A stretch of 19,807 bases of DNA, from assembly GCA_030637775.1 (NCBI GenBank), contig DAOWFY010000120.1, positions 1 to 19,807 of the forward strand, written 5' to 3'. The notes beneath the pieces were generated by a model. That model worked only from the letters and a program-made list of their open reading frames with translations, did not search any database and had not been told where the DNA came from. The position numbers and the translations under genes are program-made. Shown piece by piece: positions 1 through 6,213 of the stretch. Each line of letters starts with the position of its first letter. Positions within the stretch are counted from its first letter, which is position 1. Source of the stretch: a bacterium (GTDB lineage Bacteria; Ratteibacteria; UBA8468).

Positions 1-672
1 AACGACATCGTCAACATAGGTAAAATCCCGGCTCTGTTCCCCGTCCCCATAAACCGTCAGAGGACCATTATCTAAAAAGGCATTAATGAATTTAGCGATT
101 ACACCAGAATACTCGGAGGTTGGGTCTTGGTATGGACCAAAAATATTAAAATAACGTAAGATAATCGTTTCCAACCCATAAATATACTGAAAAGCCTGGC
201 AATAGCCCTCTCCCGCAAGTTTACTCACCGCATAGGGGGAGATGGGTTTGGTAGCCATCTCCTCATTTTTAGGAAGTTTGGGGGAGTTGCCATATACAGA
301 GGAGGAGGAAGCATAGATTACCCTTTTGACACCATTTGCACGGGTAGCTTGCAGAAGGTTAAGTGTCCCAGTGGCATTAACATCGTTAGTTGTGTTGGGA
401 GCGATAACCGAACGGGAGACTGAGGGAAGGGCGGCTTCGTGGAAGATTATTTTGGCTTTTTTCGTTGCTTTCATTACGCAAGCAAGGTCCCTGAGATCCC
501 CTTCGATTAGCTCAATCTTACCGTGAAGGTTATGTAGATTTTCGCGTTTGCCCGTAGAAAAGTTATCAAAGATACGGACCTTCTTGCCCAGAGCGACTAA
601 TCTGCGGACTAAATTACAACCAATGAATCCGGCTCCCCCGGTAACAAGACATAATTGAGAATCTTTACTCAT
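1..672 (-). CDS. NAD-dependent nucleotide-sugar epimerase, copy 1 (partial, 3' end outside window)
   Basis: This is the first 224 codons of an extended short-chain dehydrogenase/reductase of the UDP-glucose/UDP-GlcNAc 4-epimerase type. It should interconvert C4 epimers of a UDP-hexose in the cytoplasm for polysaccharide synthesis. The N-terminus has the Rossmann glycine motif TGGAGFIG, followed by the serine run SSSSVYG and the catalytic YAVSK (Tyr-X3-Lys). The frame stays open to base 1, so the rest of the gene is missing. The start at 672 follows a GAGGAG ribosome site with only two bases between, and it overlaps the stop of a truncated Trm112 fragment. The gene is a close duplicate of the epimerase at 3783-4736; base 1 aligns with base 4062 and there is one in-frame 3-base indel. 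About nine in ten residues match, so the copies have diverged since duplication. The substrate cannot be read from sequence. Confidence 0.93.
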   Translation of the reverse strand, partial: MSKDSQLCLVTGGAGFIGCNLVRRLVALGKKVRIFDNFSTGKRENLHNLHGKIELIEGDLRDLACVMKATKKAKIIFHEAALPSVSRSVIAPNTTNDVNATGTLNLLQATRANGVKRVIYASSSSVYGNSPKLPKNEEMATKPISPYAVSKLAGEGYCQAFQYIYGLETIILRYFNIFGPYQDPTSEYSGVIAKFINAFLDNGPLTVYGDGEQSRDFTYVDDVV

Positions 673-747
673 TTCTCCTCATAATCTCGGGCCTCTTCGA
701 TCAGCATCACTGGTATTCCCTCTTTTATCGGATAATACTTCTTGCAT
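669..747 (-). pseudogene. Trm112-family gene fragment (scar 1)
   Basis: This matches the last 26 or so codons of the intact Trm112 gene at 4729-4899. The frame reads KKYYPIKEGIPVML followed by IEEARDYEEK and then TGA, which overlaps the ATG of epimerase copy 1. Both zinc-binding cysteine pairs are lost apart from one cysteine at the break. Homology stops at base 747, and a TGA lies in frame three codons upstream, so the fragment has no start of its own. The fragment still carries the GAGGAG ribosome site of the epimerase behind it. Confidence 0.85.
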
Positions 748-774
748 AGCAATTTTCATTACAGTTTGCTCGCC

Positions 775-972
775 TCACAGCTTCCATACTATTACATCTT
801 TTTTCCCTCCCCAACTAGATGCAATTCTTTGTAAAATAATGAGGGCTCTTATCTTTTTCTCGAAAGAGAGATTAGCCTGCTCTTTTCGTAATCTTTCTTT
901 TTCTTCAAATAACTTTTTTAACGTCATTACTTTATTATCCTTAGTGAGTATCCTTATTTTTTCATCTTCCAT
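775..972 (-). CDS. Small charged protein, partner of upstream nucleotidyltransferase (65 aa)
   Basis: The 65-residue product is rich in Lys, Glu and Arg. Its central part, roughly residues 18-45, looks helical (FEEKERLRKEQ, then FEKKIRALIILQRIA), and it ends in WGGKKDVIVWKL. No signal peptide or membrane segment is visible. Its ATG lies inside the 3' end of the nucleotidyltransferase gene, giving an 11-base overlap, so the two are almost certainly translated together. A small partner tightly coupled to a nucleotidyltransferase is a common toxin-antitoxin layout, but I do not recognise the family, and the antitoxin role is inference only. The gene sits between two Trm112 fragments. Confidence 0.7.
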   Translation of the reverse strand: MEDEKIRILTKDNKVMTLKKLFEEKERLRKEQANLSFEKKIRALIILQRIASSWGGKKDVIVWKL

Positions 973-1483
973 TTTGCCCTTCTTTCATAAAACGTTTAAA
1001 TTTCTTGAGTAAATCATATCTCCTCAAAATATCTTTGAGTTTTTCCATATCTATCTTTGTCTGCTTTAGAAGCATTTCTATCTTTCTTATATCTTTATCT
1101 CTACCGGCTTTTAAAAATAGGGCTATCAAATATTCCGGTCTCATTACTTTTGTTCTGACGCCTTCAAATTCTACCTCAAGTGCATTTTCCACAGATTCTT
1201 TACTAACTCCCTCCGCAGGAATAAGCTCTACTGGAACATCATCTATTATAATCCACTGTTCGACCCATTTATTATATCCTCTCTTTTTAAGATATTCGTA
1301 CAGGGGAGAGAGCATTATCACCTCCCCATTTTCAGGTTCTTTTATGAGGATAATAAATATATCTAAATCACGGGTAAAAAAAGGTTCGACCCACTTCAAT
1401 GCGCCAATAGCCCCACCGATAGCATAATCCTTTATCAACCCTTCTCTCTTCAACTCATTCATAACTATTATTGCTTTTTTCAT
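962..1483 (-). CDS. Nucleotidyltransferase-fold protein (MNT/AbiEii-like)
   Basis: This 173-residue protein has the start of a Pol-beta-type nucleotidyltransferase fold: AIGGAIGAL at 21-29, then TRDLDIFI at 37-44, whose two aspartates (39 and 41) fit the catalytic DxD. A later stretch, PVELIPAEG, could supply the third acidic residue. Proteins of this class transfer a nucleotide to tRNA, protein or a small molecule, and many act as toxins or antitoxins. The ATG at 1483 overlaps the TGA of a Trm112 gene fragment (ATGA), so its expression probably depends on transcripts from upstream. The 65-residue gene at 775-972 overlaps its 3' end. The exact substrate is unknown. Assignment to the fold is fairly safe; the toxin-antitoxin role is inference. 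Confidence 0.8.
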   Translation of the reverse strand: MKKAIIVMNELKREGLIKDYAIGGAIGALKWVEPFFTRDLDIFIILIKEPENGEVIMLSPLYEYLKKRGYNKWVEQWIIIDDVPVELIPAEGVSKESVENALEVEFEGVRTKVMRPEYLIALFLKAGRDKDIRKIEMLLKQTKIDMEKLKDILRRYDLLKKFKRFMKEGQNGR

Positions 1484-1573
1484 CTTTTTTTATAATCTCT
1501 GGCCTCCTCGATCAGCATCACCGGTATTCCCTCTTTTATTGGACAATACTTCTTGCATTGAGGACAGATTATC
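1480..1573 (-). pseudogene. Trm112-family gene fragment (scar 2)
   Basis: This is the second truncated copy of the Trm112 gene. It reads IICPQCKKYCPIKEGIPVML, then IEEARDYKKR, then TGA. It keeps the second CxxC pair but lacks the N-terminal half and a start codon. Its upstream edge coincides with the stop codon of the ATPase at 1572-2705, and its TGA overlaps the ATG of the nucleotidyltransferase. It is longer than the fragment at 669-747 and differs from it at several positions. Confidence 0.85.
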
Positions 1574-2705
1574 AAAAAGTTTTTCTTTTTATCCACTCTT
1601 TGAAAAATACATCAGTAATTTCATAAATTCCATTGTTTTTCTCAATTATTTCCTTTTTAATAAGAAGTGTAATTGAAGTCTGAAGGGTTGAACCTGGACC
1701 AATGCTGGTCGCTGCAATAAATTCCTGAGAAAACATTTTTTCACCACCAAAATTGGCAATGGCGCGAAGAACATCTCTCTGGTGAAGCGTTAAATTATCC
1801 CATAAAGATAAACAAAAAGGCGTTTCCTCAGAAAGTATTTTCCCTAAGGCAATTCTAATATCTGAAATATTTATTTTCTTTTTATCGAGATTCATATCCC
1901 ACAGTTTATGGCACAAAGATTGAGCATTATATGGGTAATCTTCTACCAGATCAAGAGCCTTATCAACAACCCCTTCCTCCAAAACAAAGCCAGTATTCTT
2001 AAATTTACCTTCCAAAAACTTGCGAAATTCTTCTCTGGGAATTTTGCTTAGATTTATTACTTTACCAATTTTATAAAAGGCCCGACTTTTATTATAGACC
2101 ATATCATTGAGCATGTGCTTTTTTGAACCAGCGAAAAGATAAGCGACATTGCGATGATGTTGAAAACTTGCGCGCATTGATTTCTCAATTGATTCGCCGT
2201 TAAAATTTCTTATTTCCTGAAACTCGTCAAAGGCTAAACAGAAGTTTTTCTTTTTCTTCAATGCAAGTTTCTGTGGTAAATCGTAGACTTCATCTAAAAA
2301 TCTTGAAATTTCTTGTTTGTTGCTTATATAATCTATTCCTATTGAGGGATTACCTTCAGCATTTATTGTGACCCTGGGTCGTAAGCCTGGGAGAACTTCT
2401 CTGATAAAACGAATGGCTCGTTCTAACTTAGTTTCTACCGTTAAAGCAATTTCGCGACTATACAACTCAAGCAGTTTGTGTAAGGATGTAGCTTTATAAA
2501 GATCGATATAAATAGGATATACCCCATTTCTCCTTAATTCTGTGAGCACATTGACAATTAAAGAGGTTTTTCCATACCGTCGTGGTGAGATTAGGAAAAT
2601 CTTCTCGCAATCTTTTAGATCTCGGGCAAGTTCTTTAATTTCATCAGCGCGATCAGCAAAATCTTCACCCGTAACTACTTCACCGTAAACAAATGGATTC
2701 CTCAT
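1572..2705 (-). CDS. Archaeal-type AAA ATPase (ATPase_2/STAND-like family)
   Basis: This 377-residue P-loop ATPase opens with RNPFVYGEVV and a FADRADEI segment, the usual start of the archaeal ATPase (MNS/STAND) group. Walker A is PRRYGKTS at 41-48 and Walker B is CLAFDE at 156-161. A sensor-like FAGSKKHML follows, then the lid signature YPYNAQSLCHKLW near 265. The C-terminal 80 residues look like a winged helix (LTLHQRDVLRAIA, then an SLITLLIKKEIIE-like pattern). These proteins are thought to act as NTP-driven switches, often in accessory or defence-like loci; the target here is unknown. It has its own promoter at 2761-2787 and a GGGGG ribosome site 9 bases before the ATG. Its stop codon abuts a Trm112 gene fragment. 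Confidence 0.88.
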   Translation of the reverse strand: MRNPFVYGEVVTGEDFADRADEIKELARDLKDCEKIFLISPRRYGKTSLIVNVLTELRRNGVYPIYIDLYKATSLHKLLELYSREIALTVETKLERAIRFIREVLPGLRPRVTINAEGNPSIGIDYISNKQEISRFLDEVYDLPQKLALKKKKNFCLAFDEFQEIRNFNGESIEKSMRASFQHHRNVAYLFAGSKKHMLNDMVYNKSRAFYKIGKVINLSKIPREEFRKFLEGKFKNTGFVLEEGVVDKALDLVEDYPYNAQSLCHKLWDMNLDKKKINISDIRIALGKILSEETPFCLSLWDNLTLHQRDVLRAIANFGGEKMFSQEFIAATSIGPGSTLQTSITLLIKKEIIEKNNGIYEITDVFFKEWIKRKTF

Positions 2706-2731
2706 AAAAATGCCCCCAGGTATTCTTTATG

Positions 2732-2756
2732 TGTATATGCGTAACGGCTATATACA
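2732..2756. promoter_or_regulatory. Inverted repeat in leader of AAA ATPase gene
   Basis: A perfect 7-base inverted repeat (TGTATAT and ATATACA, 11 bases between) lies between the promoter at 2761-2787 and the ATPase start at 2705. Its position just downstream of the likely transcription start suits an operator, or a weak leader hairpin. No regulator gene for it is obvious nearby. Confidence 0.4.
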
Positions 2757-2760
2757 TAAT

Positions 2761-2787
2761 GTTATAATAAACTTGGCTCTTTGTCAA
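2761..2787 (-). promoter_or_regulatory. Promoter of AAA ATPase gene
   Basis: On the minus strand a perfect TTGACA (2787-2782) is followed after 15 bases by TATAAC (2766-2761). The spacing is short of the ideal 17. The leader to the ATPase ATG would be roughly 50 bases and carries the inverted repeat at 2732-2756. Confidence 0.55.
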
Positions 2788-2813
2788 TGTGTCGAAGGAT
2801 TGAGAATCTTCAG

Positions 2814-3503
2814 TCATTTTAAAATCCTTAACTTATCCCATTCTATATACTTAAAAAACTTCTTTTTATATTCTTGAGAGGGAATATAAAAGAAGGAATT
2901 CTCGGAGTAATCATTCACTGTAAAATAAGTTTCTCCTGCAAGATAATCTAAAACCTCTTCTAAATTTTGGGCAATAAAGGGTATTTCATTTTTAACCAAT
3001 GCCTTCACCATTCTGATAAAATCCTCAGCATAAGCATAGTTAGTCACTCTTAATGAATATCTCCAATTTATCTTTCCTGTACGAAAATCAAAAGGGACTG
3101 TTCTTTTTACAATATCTCCATTCGTCTTTTTTATAATTCGTAAAAATTTTATTGTCTCTTGAAATGTCATTCTGAATATTTTTTCTGGAATCTTATTTCC
3201 CCTTTTGATGTGTAGGCTACCCAAATGGAAAAAGTAGCAGAAAAAATCCCTTTTGTATTTTATCATGCCGAAAGGGATGCTAATTAGCTTACCTCGCCTT
3301 CTCAACGGTAAGTAGAAATCTTCCCATCGCTTCTCATATTTATCTTTTGAAGAAAAGCAAACTTTATCCGTGAGTTTCTTTACCGAATTGTATATTTCTG
3401 AATTTTCAATTAGATGAGGATTTAGAGAACGATTTTCAAGATAGTACTCAATCTCGTAAAAGTTAATTTTAGGATTTATTGTAGACAAAATTTTATATGA
3501 CAT
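2814..3503 (-). CDS. Hypothetical protein, basic and aromatic-rich (229 aa)
   Basis: I do not recognise this protein. It is rich in Lys, Arg, Phe and Tyr, has no signal peptide or clear membrane segment, and shows no nucleotide-binding motif. Notable stretches are LPLRRRGKLISIPFGM near residue 66 and a helical region around RVTNYAYAEDFIRMVKALV. Base composition resembles the neighbouring accessory genes. I take the ATG at 3503; a TTG two codons upstream (3509) is closer to a purine-rich AGAGA and could be the true start. The decayed small gene at 3519-3681 precedes it by a few bases, and both would be read from the promoter at 3699-3726. It may form a two-gene unit with that small gene. Confidence 0.7.
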   Translation of the reverse strand: MSYKILSTINPKINFYEIEYYLENRSLNPHLIENSEIYNSVKKLTDKVCFSSKDKYEKRWEDFYLPLRRRGKLISIPFGMIKYKRDFFCYFFHLGSLHIKRGNKIPEKIFRMTFQETIKFLRIIKKTNGDIVKRTVPFDFRTGKINWRYSLRVTNYAYAEDFIRMVKALVKNEIPFIAQNLEEVLDYLAGETYFTVNDYSENSFFYIPSQEYKKKFFKYIEWDKLRILK

Positions 3504-3518
3504 CGGCAAAGGAGATCT

Positions 3519-3681
3519 CTATTGGGAATTCTCCAGAATTTCCTTCACCTTCAGACAATCTTTGATAAGTTTACCATGAAATTCTGGCTAATCTTTTTGC
3601 AATGGCTACAGTCTTCGTCAAAGTCTCGAAAAATTCATTCGGTTTAGTTATCCTTTTAAAGGCCGCCCTTATTCCAACCAT
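3519..3681 (-). pseudogene. Small frameshifted gene upstream of hypothetical protein
   Basis: An ATG at 3681 opens a frame of 36 codons (starting MVGIRAAFKRITKP) that stops at 3571. Near base 3585 a different frame continues with plausible coding sequence (EFHGKLIKDCLKVKEILENS) to a TAG at 3519-3521. Joined, these give about 53 residues of a helical, charged protein, which suggests one gene broken by a frameshift. Its ATG lies only 17 bases after the -10 box of the promoter at 3699-3726, so the transcript would be almost leaderless. The layout of a small gene followed by an unknown larger one resembles an antitoxin-toxin pair, but no family is recognised. Confidence 0.5.
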
Positions 3682-3683
3682 CT

Positions 3684-3698
3684 GTTCAGATTATGAAC
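3684..3698. promoter_or_regulatory. Palindromic operator GTTCA-N5-TGAAC (site 1)
   Basis: A perfect 5-base inverted repeat with a 5-base centre begins at the base right after the -10 box of the promoter at 3699-3726. The same half-sites, spacing and position relative to -10 occur at 18126-18140, in front of the EPS-associated MarR-type regulator. A repressor bound here would block transcription start. Confidence 0.6.
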
Positions 3699-3726
3699 AT
3701 TATACCAAAGTATAAAATTATGTCAA
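3699..3726 (-). promoter_or_regulatory. Consensus sigma-70-type promoter (copy A)
   Basis: On the minus strand TTGACA (3726-3721) and TATAAT (3704-3699) are separated by 16 bases. Both hexamers match the consensus exactly. It reads toward the small broken gene and the hypothetical gene at 2814-3503. The same promoter, as part of a longer repeat, occurs at 6114-6141. Confidence 0.8.
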
Positions 3727-3765
3727 ACAATTTCTATTAAGGTATAAAAATCAGGAGAAACTCAT

Positions 3766-3788
3766 CGCCTCCTCGATGAGCATCACCG
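3766..3788 (-). pseudogene. Trm112 3'-end fragment (scar 3, 23 bases)
   Basis: This is the shared core of the Trm112 3' end (encoding VMLIEEA) with one base changed in the middle. The Trm112 frame continues into the repeat as MSFS and a stop. It overlaps the last codons of epimerase copy 2, whose TGA is formed by this fragment. Confidence 0.7.
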
Positions 3789-4736
3789 TTGCGATTTATA
3801 CCATTTGACCGTTCTCTTTAACCCTTCTTCAAAAGGAATCTTGGCAACAAAATTCAATTTTTCTTTCAATTTGGAGACGTTGGCCAGGGAATGTCTTACA
3901 TCACCGGGCCGGGGATCGGTATAGATTACTTTAGGCTCCTGTTTAAATAGAGCTTTAAGGATTTCAATCATCCGGTTGAGAGTAACCATTTTACCGGCGG
4001 CGACATTAAAAATTTCGCCCGAGTTATCTGCAGAACAACTTGCTGCTGCAAGATTAGCTTCAACGACATCGTCAACATAGGTAAAATCCCGGCTCTGTTC
4101 CCCGTCCCCATAAACGGTAAGAGGAGTACTGTCTAAAAAGGCATTAATGAATTTAGCGATTACACCAGAATACTCGGAGGTTGGGTCTTGGTATGGACCA
4201 AAAATATTAAAATAACGTAAGATAATCGTTTCCAATCCATAAATGTGCCGGAAAGCCTGGCAATAGCCCTCTCCCGCAAGTTTACTCACCGCATAGGGGG
4301 AGATAGGTTCGGTAGTCATCTCCTCATCCTTAGGAAGTTCGGGGGAGTTGCCGTATACCGAGGAGGAGGAAGCATAGATGAGCCTTTTGACACCATTGGC
4401 ACGGGCAGCTTGCAGAAGGTTAAGTGTCCCGGTGATATTAACATCGTTGGTTGTGTTCGGAGCGATAACCGAACGGGAGATTGAGGGAAGGGCGGCTTCG
4501 TGGAAGATTATTTTGACCTTTTTTGTTGCTTCCATCACGCAAGCAAGGTCCCTGAGATCCCCTTCGATTAGCTCAATCTTACGATATAGGATATCACGAA
4601 GATTTTCGCGTTTGCCCGTAGAGAAGTTATCAAAGACACGGACCTTTTTGCCCAGAGCGACTAATCTGCGGACTAAATTACAACCAATGAATCCGGCTCC
4701 CCCGGTAACAAGATATAATTGAGAATCTTTACTCAT
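3783..4736 (-). CDS. NAD-dependent nucleotide-sugar epimerase, copy 2 (complete)
   Basis: This 317-residue cytoplasmic SDR-family epimerase has the NAD-binding TGGAGFIG at 11-18, SSSSVYG around 123-129, and the catalytic pair Tyr148 and Lys152 in YAVSK. The RYFNIFGPYQDP segment resembles UDP-GlcNAc/UDP-glucose 4-epimerases such as WbpP and GalE. It probably supplies a GalNAc, Gal or uronic-acid epimer to the polysaccharide. I choose the ATG at 4736 because a GAGGAG ribosome site lies four bases upstream; an earlier ATG at 4748 would add only MRRK. The start overlaps the Trm112 stop by 8 bases, so the two genes are translationally coupled. The final codons (SQR and TGA) run into the Trm112 fragment at 3766-3788, so the native C-terminus may have been slightly altered. 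Confidence 0.93.
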   Translation of the reverse strand: MSKDSQLYLVTGGAGFIGCNLVRRLVALGKKVRVFDNFSTGKRENLRDILYRKIELIEGDLRDLACVMEATKKVKIIFHEAALPSISRSVIAPNTTNDVNITGTLNLLQAARANGVKRLIYASSSSVYGNSPELPKDEEMTTEPISPYAVSKLAGEGYCQAFRHIYGLETIILRYFNIFGPYQDPTSEYSGVIAKFINAFLDSTPLTVYGDGEQSRDFTYVDDVVEANLAAASCSADNSGEIFNVAAGKMVTLNRMIEILKALFKQEPKVIYTDPRPGDVRHSLANVSKLKEKLNFVAKIPFEEGLKRTVKWYKSQR

Positions 4737-4899
4737 TTTTCTCCTCATAATCTCGGGCCTCTCCGATCAGCATCACCGGTATTCCTTCTTTTAGGGGATA
4801 ATACTTCTTGCATTTAGGGCAGATTATTCTATCCTCTTTCCAGATTACCTTTCCTTTGCACTTGGGGCAGGCCAAAATCTTTAACAGTTCTTCATTCAT
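4729..4899 (-). CDS. Trm112-family zinc-ribbon protein (56 aa)
   Basis: This short gene encodes a complete Trm112/YcaR-type protein. It has CPKC at 11-14 and CPKC at 27-30, which should hold one zinc ion, and the family's C-terminal signature EGIPVMLIGEAR. Bacterial members are usually 55-70 residues and of uncertain role; eukaryotic Trm112 activates methyltransferases. An AGGAG ribosome site lies 9 bases before the ATG and overlaps the stop codon of the DUF4143 ATPase. The gene's end overlaps the epimerase start. This is the only intact copy in the window; fragments of the same gene lie at 669-747, 1480-1573, 3766-3788 and 6181-6213. Family assignment is firm; the partner protein is unknown. 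Confidence 0.92.
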   Translation of the reverse strand: MNEELLKILACPKCKGKVIWKEDRIICPKCKKYYPLKEGIPVMLIGEARDYEEKNE

Positions 4900-4910
4900 A
4901 TAAATCTCTC

Positions 4911-6092
4911 CTACACAAAAGCGGTAAGAAATTTATCTGCGCTAATAATACGAATATTATCTTTTATATAATCAATACTTTTTTCTCTAACTACCTCGTA
5001 AATAAAAGGAATTTTTAGTTTTTCCCCAAAATATCTCAAAGCAGCTGGAATATCTTTAAAAGAACTCTTTGTCTCTACGCAAAACCAGGGTTTGCCATCA
5101 ATGGCCACTAAGAAATCTACCTCCCTTTTTTCTATATCTCTCAGGTAATATAGGTTTGCTTTGTAGCCCTCGGTATCAAAAAGAAAATAACAAAATTTTA
5201 AGAGATGTGAAGCGACCATATTTTCAAATCTTATACTTTCATCCTTAATCTCTGACCAATCCCAAAGATAAACTTTTGCTTCCTTTTTTAAGGATTTTAT
5301 TCTTTTCGTCTGAAAAGGATAAATTCTAAAATGATAGTAAAATCTTTCCAATATATCTACCCAAAAAGAAATTGTCTTATGGGTAACAGCCAAATCTTCC
5401 CGTAAAGAATTCAAAGAAAATAACGAGCCAACCTTATCCGGTAAAAGTTCAACCAGCGTTTGCAATGCTGATAAATCTCTCACATTTTCAATATCTCTAA
5501 TGTCCTCTTTGATCACTCTATCCACCCTCTCATTGTGCCAGCGCCTTAAAGCCTTTCGGGTTCGTTTTACAACCATTTCAGGAAAACCCCCGAAATAAAA
5601 TAAGGTATTGAGCAGTTCTTCATTCTTTTTATTAAAATCTAAAAATTCAGGTTCTTCCAAAGGGGTGAATTTAATCTCCTTATTGCTTAATAACTCTTTT
5701 AAAGAAAGAGGATGTAATCTATAATAGTAATATCTCCCCAATAAAGAATCTCCACCTCTTCGGTAGATATCAAGACGCGAACTCCCGGTTATCAATATTT
5801 TAAATTTAGTTTTATATTTATCATATACTCCCTTTAAGTAATTTTTCCAATTTTTGTATTTATGAATCTCGTCAAAAATAAGCAATTCTTTATCTGCCCT
5901 AAAAAAGCCATTCAGAATACTTTTTCTATCTTCCCTGTTATCCCAATTAAGATACAGATATCTATTAGGGAAGAATTTTTCTCCGATATCTAAAGCAAGG
6001 GTAGTTTTGCCTACCTGACGAGGTCCAGCAATAAATACCATTTTATCCTTCAAATCCTCTAAGACCAATTTTTCTAAATATCTTTTAATCAT
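4911..6092 (-). CDS. AAA ATPase with DUF4143 domain
   Basis: This 393-residue protein has an N-terminal AAA_14 domain: Walker A GPRQVGKT at 23-30, Walker B LLIFDEIH at 70-77 and the sensor ITGSSRLD at 101-108. The DUF4143 half follows, with a terminal REVDFLVAIDG and CVETKSS that looks like a PD-(D/E)XK nuclease-type core. Members are widespread accessory proteins of unclear role. I choose the ATG at 6092 because family members begin close to MIKRYLEK and a GAAGAG site precedes it by 7 bases. A GTG at 6107 in the same frame lies 6 bases after the -10 box and could start a leaderless message. The promoter is in the repeat at 6114-6203. The gene runs directly into the Trm112 gene. Confidence 0.9.
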   Translation of the reverse strand: MIKRYLEKLVLEDLKDKMVFIAGPRQVGKTTLALDIGEKFFPNRYLYLNWDNREDRKSILNGFFRADKELLIFDEIHKYKNWKNYLKGVYDKYKTKFKILITGSSRLDIYRRGGDSLLGRYYYYRLHPLSLKELLSNKEIKFTPLEEPEFLDFNKKNEELLNTLFYFGGFPEMVVKRTRKALRRWHNERVDRVIKEDIRDIENVRDLSALQTLVELLPDKVGSLFSLNSLREDLAVTHKTISFWVDILERFYYHFRIYPFQTKRIKSLKKEAKVYLWDWSEIKDESIRFENMVASHLLKFCYFLFDTEGYKANLYYLRDIEKREVDFLVAIDGKPWFCVETKSSFKDIPAALRYFGEKLKIPFIYEVVREKSIDYIKDNIRIISADKFLTAFV

Positions 6093-6113
6093 AAAATTTC
6101 TCTTCACCTACAA

Positions 6114-6141
6114 ATTATACCAAAGTATAAAATTATGTCAA
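6114..6141 (-). promoter_or_regulatory. Consensus sigma-70-type promoter (copy B)
   Basis: TTGACA (6141-6136) and TATAAT (6119-6114) are 16 bases apart on the minus strand, identical to copy A. It should drive the DUF4143 ATPase, the Trm112 gene and epimerase copy 2 as one operon. Unlike copy A, it lacks the GTTCA-N5-TGAAC palindrome after the -10 box. Confidence 0.8.
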
Positions 6142-6203
6142 ACAATTTCTATTAAGGTATAAAAATCAGGAGAAACTCATGGCCTCCTCGATCAGCATCA
6201 CCG
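6114..6203 (-). repeat. 90-bp direct repeat, copy B
   Basis: This is the second copy of the segment at 3699-3788 (two mismatches, no gaps), 2,415 bases away. It separates the polysaccharide phosphodiesterase gene from the DUF4143 ATPase gene. Its Trm112-derived part forms the stop codon of the phosphodiesterase gene. Confidence 0.9.
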
Positions 6204-6213
6204 GTATTCCTTC
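6181..6213 (-). pseudogene. Trm112 3'-end fragment (scar 4, about 33 bases)
   Basis: This matches the part of the Trm112 gene that encodes EGIPVMLI and following residues. Homology ends near base 6213, inside the 3' end of the phosphodiesterase frame, whose last codons EYR and TGA are read from it in another frame. Confidence 0.7.

Larger units (their letters stand above)
3699..3788 (-). repeat. 90-bp direct repeat, copy A: Trm112 tail, hairpin and promoter
   Basis: This 90-base segment matches 6114-6203 at all but two positions. In transcription order it holds 23 bases of the Trm112 3' end, a short hairpin (AGGAG pairing with CTCCT, then GATTTTT) that resembles a weak terminator, and a consensus promoter. 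The Trm112 part supplies the stop codon of epimerase copy 2. Similarity to copy B ends exactly at the -10 box; beyond it the two sequences are unrelated. Confidence 0.9.

Noticed and set aside
1005-1427. 140-codon plus-strand open frame
   Set aside because: It lies antisense to the nucleotidyltransferase gene, which has clear motifs; the serine- and isoleucine-rich product looks like a shadow.
3699-3788. The 90-bp repeat as an insertion sequence
   Set aside because: No transposase, no terminal inverted repeats and no target duplications are visible at its ends.
326-4722. Plus-strand open frames opposite the two epimerase genes, including similar ones at 326-526 and 4378-4722
   Set aside because: They lie antisense to well-supported epimerase genes and resemble each other only because the genes beneath are duplicated.
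681-6213. The repeated 22-base core as a CRISPR array
   Set aside because: The copies are separated by whole genes, are irregularly spaced and lie within Trm112 coding sequence.
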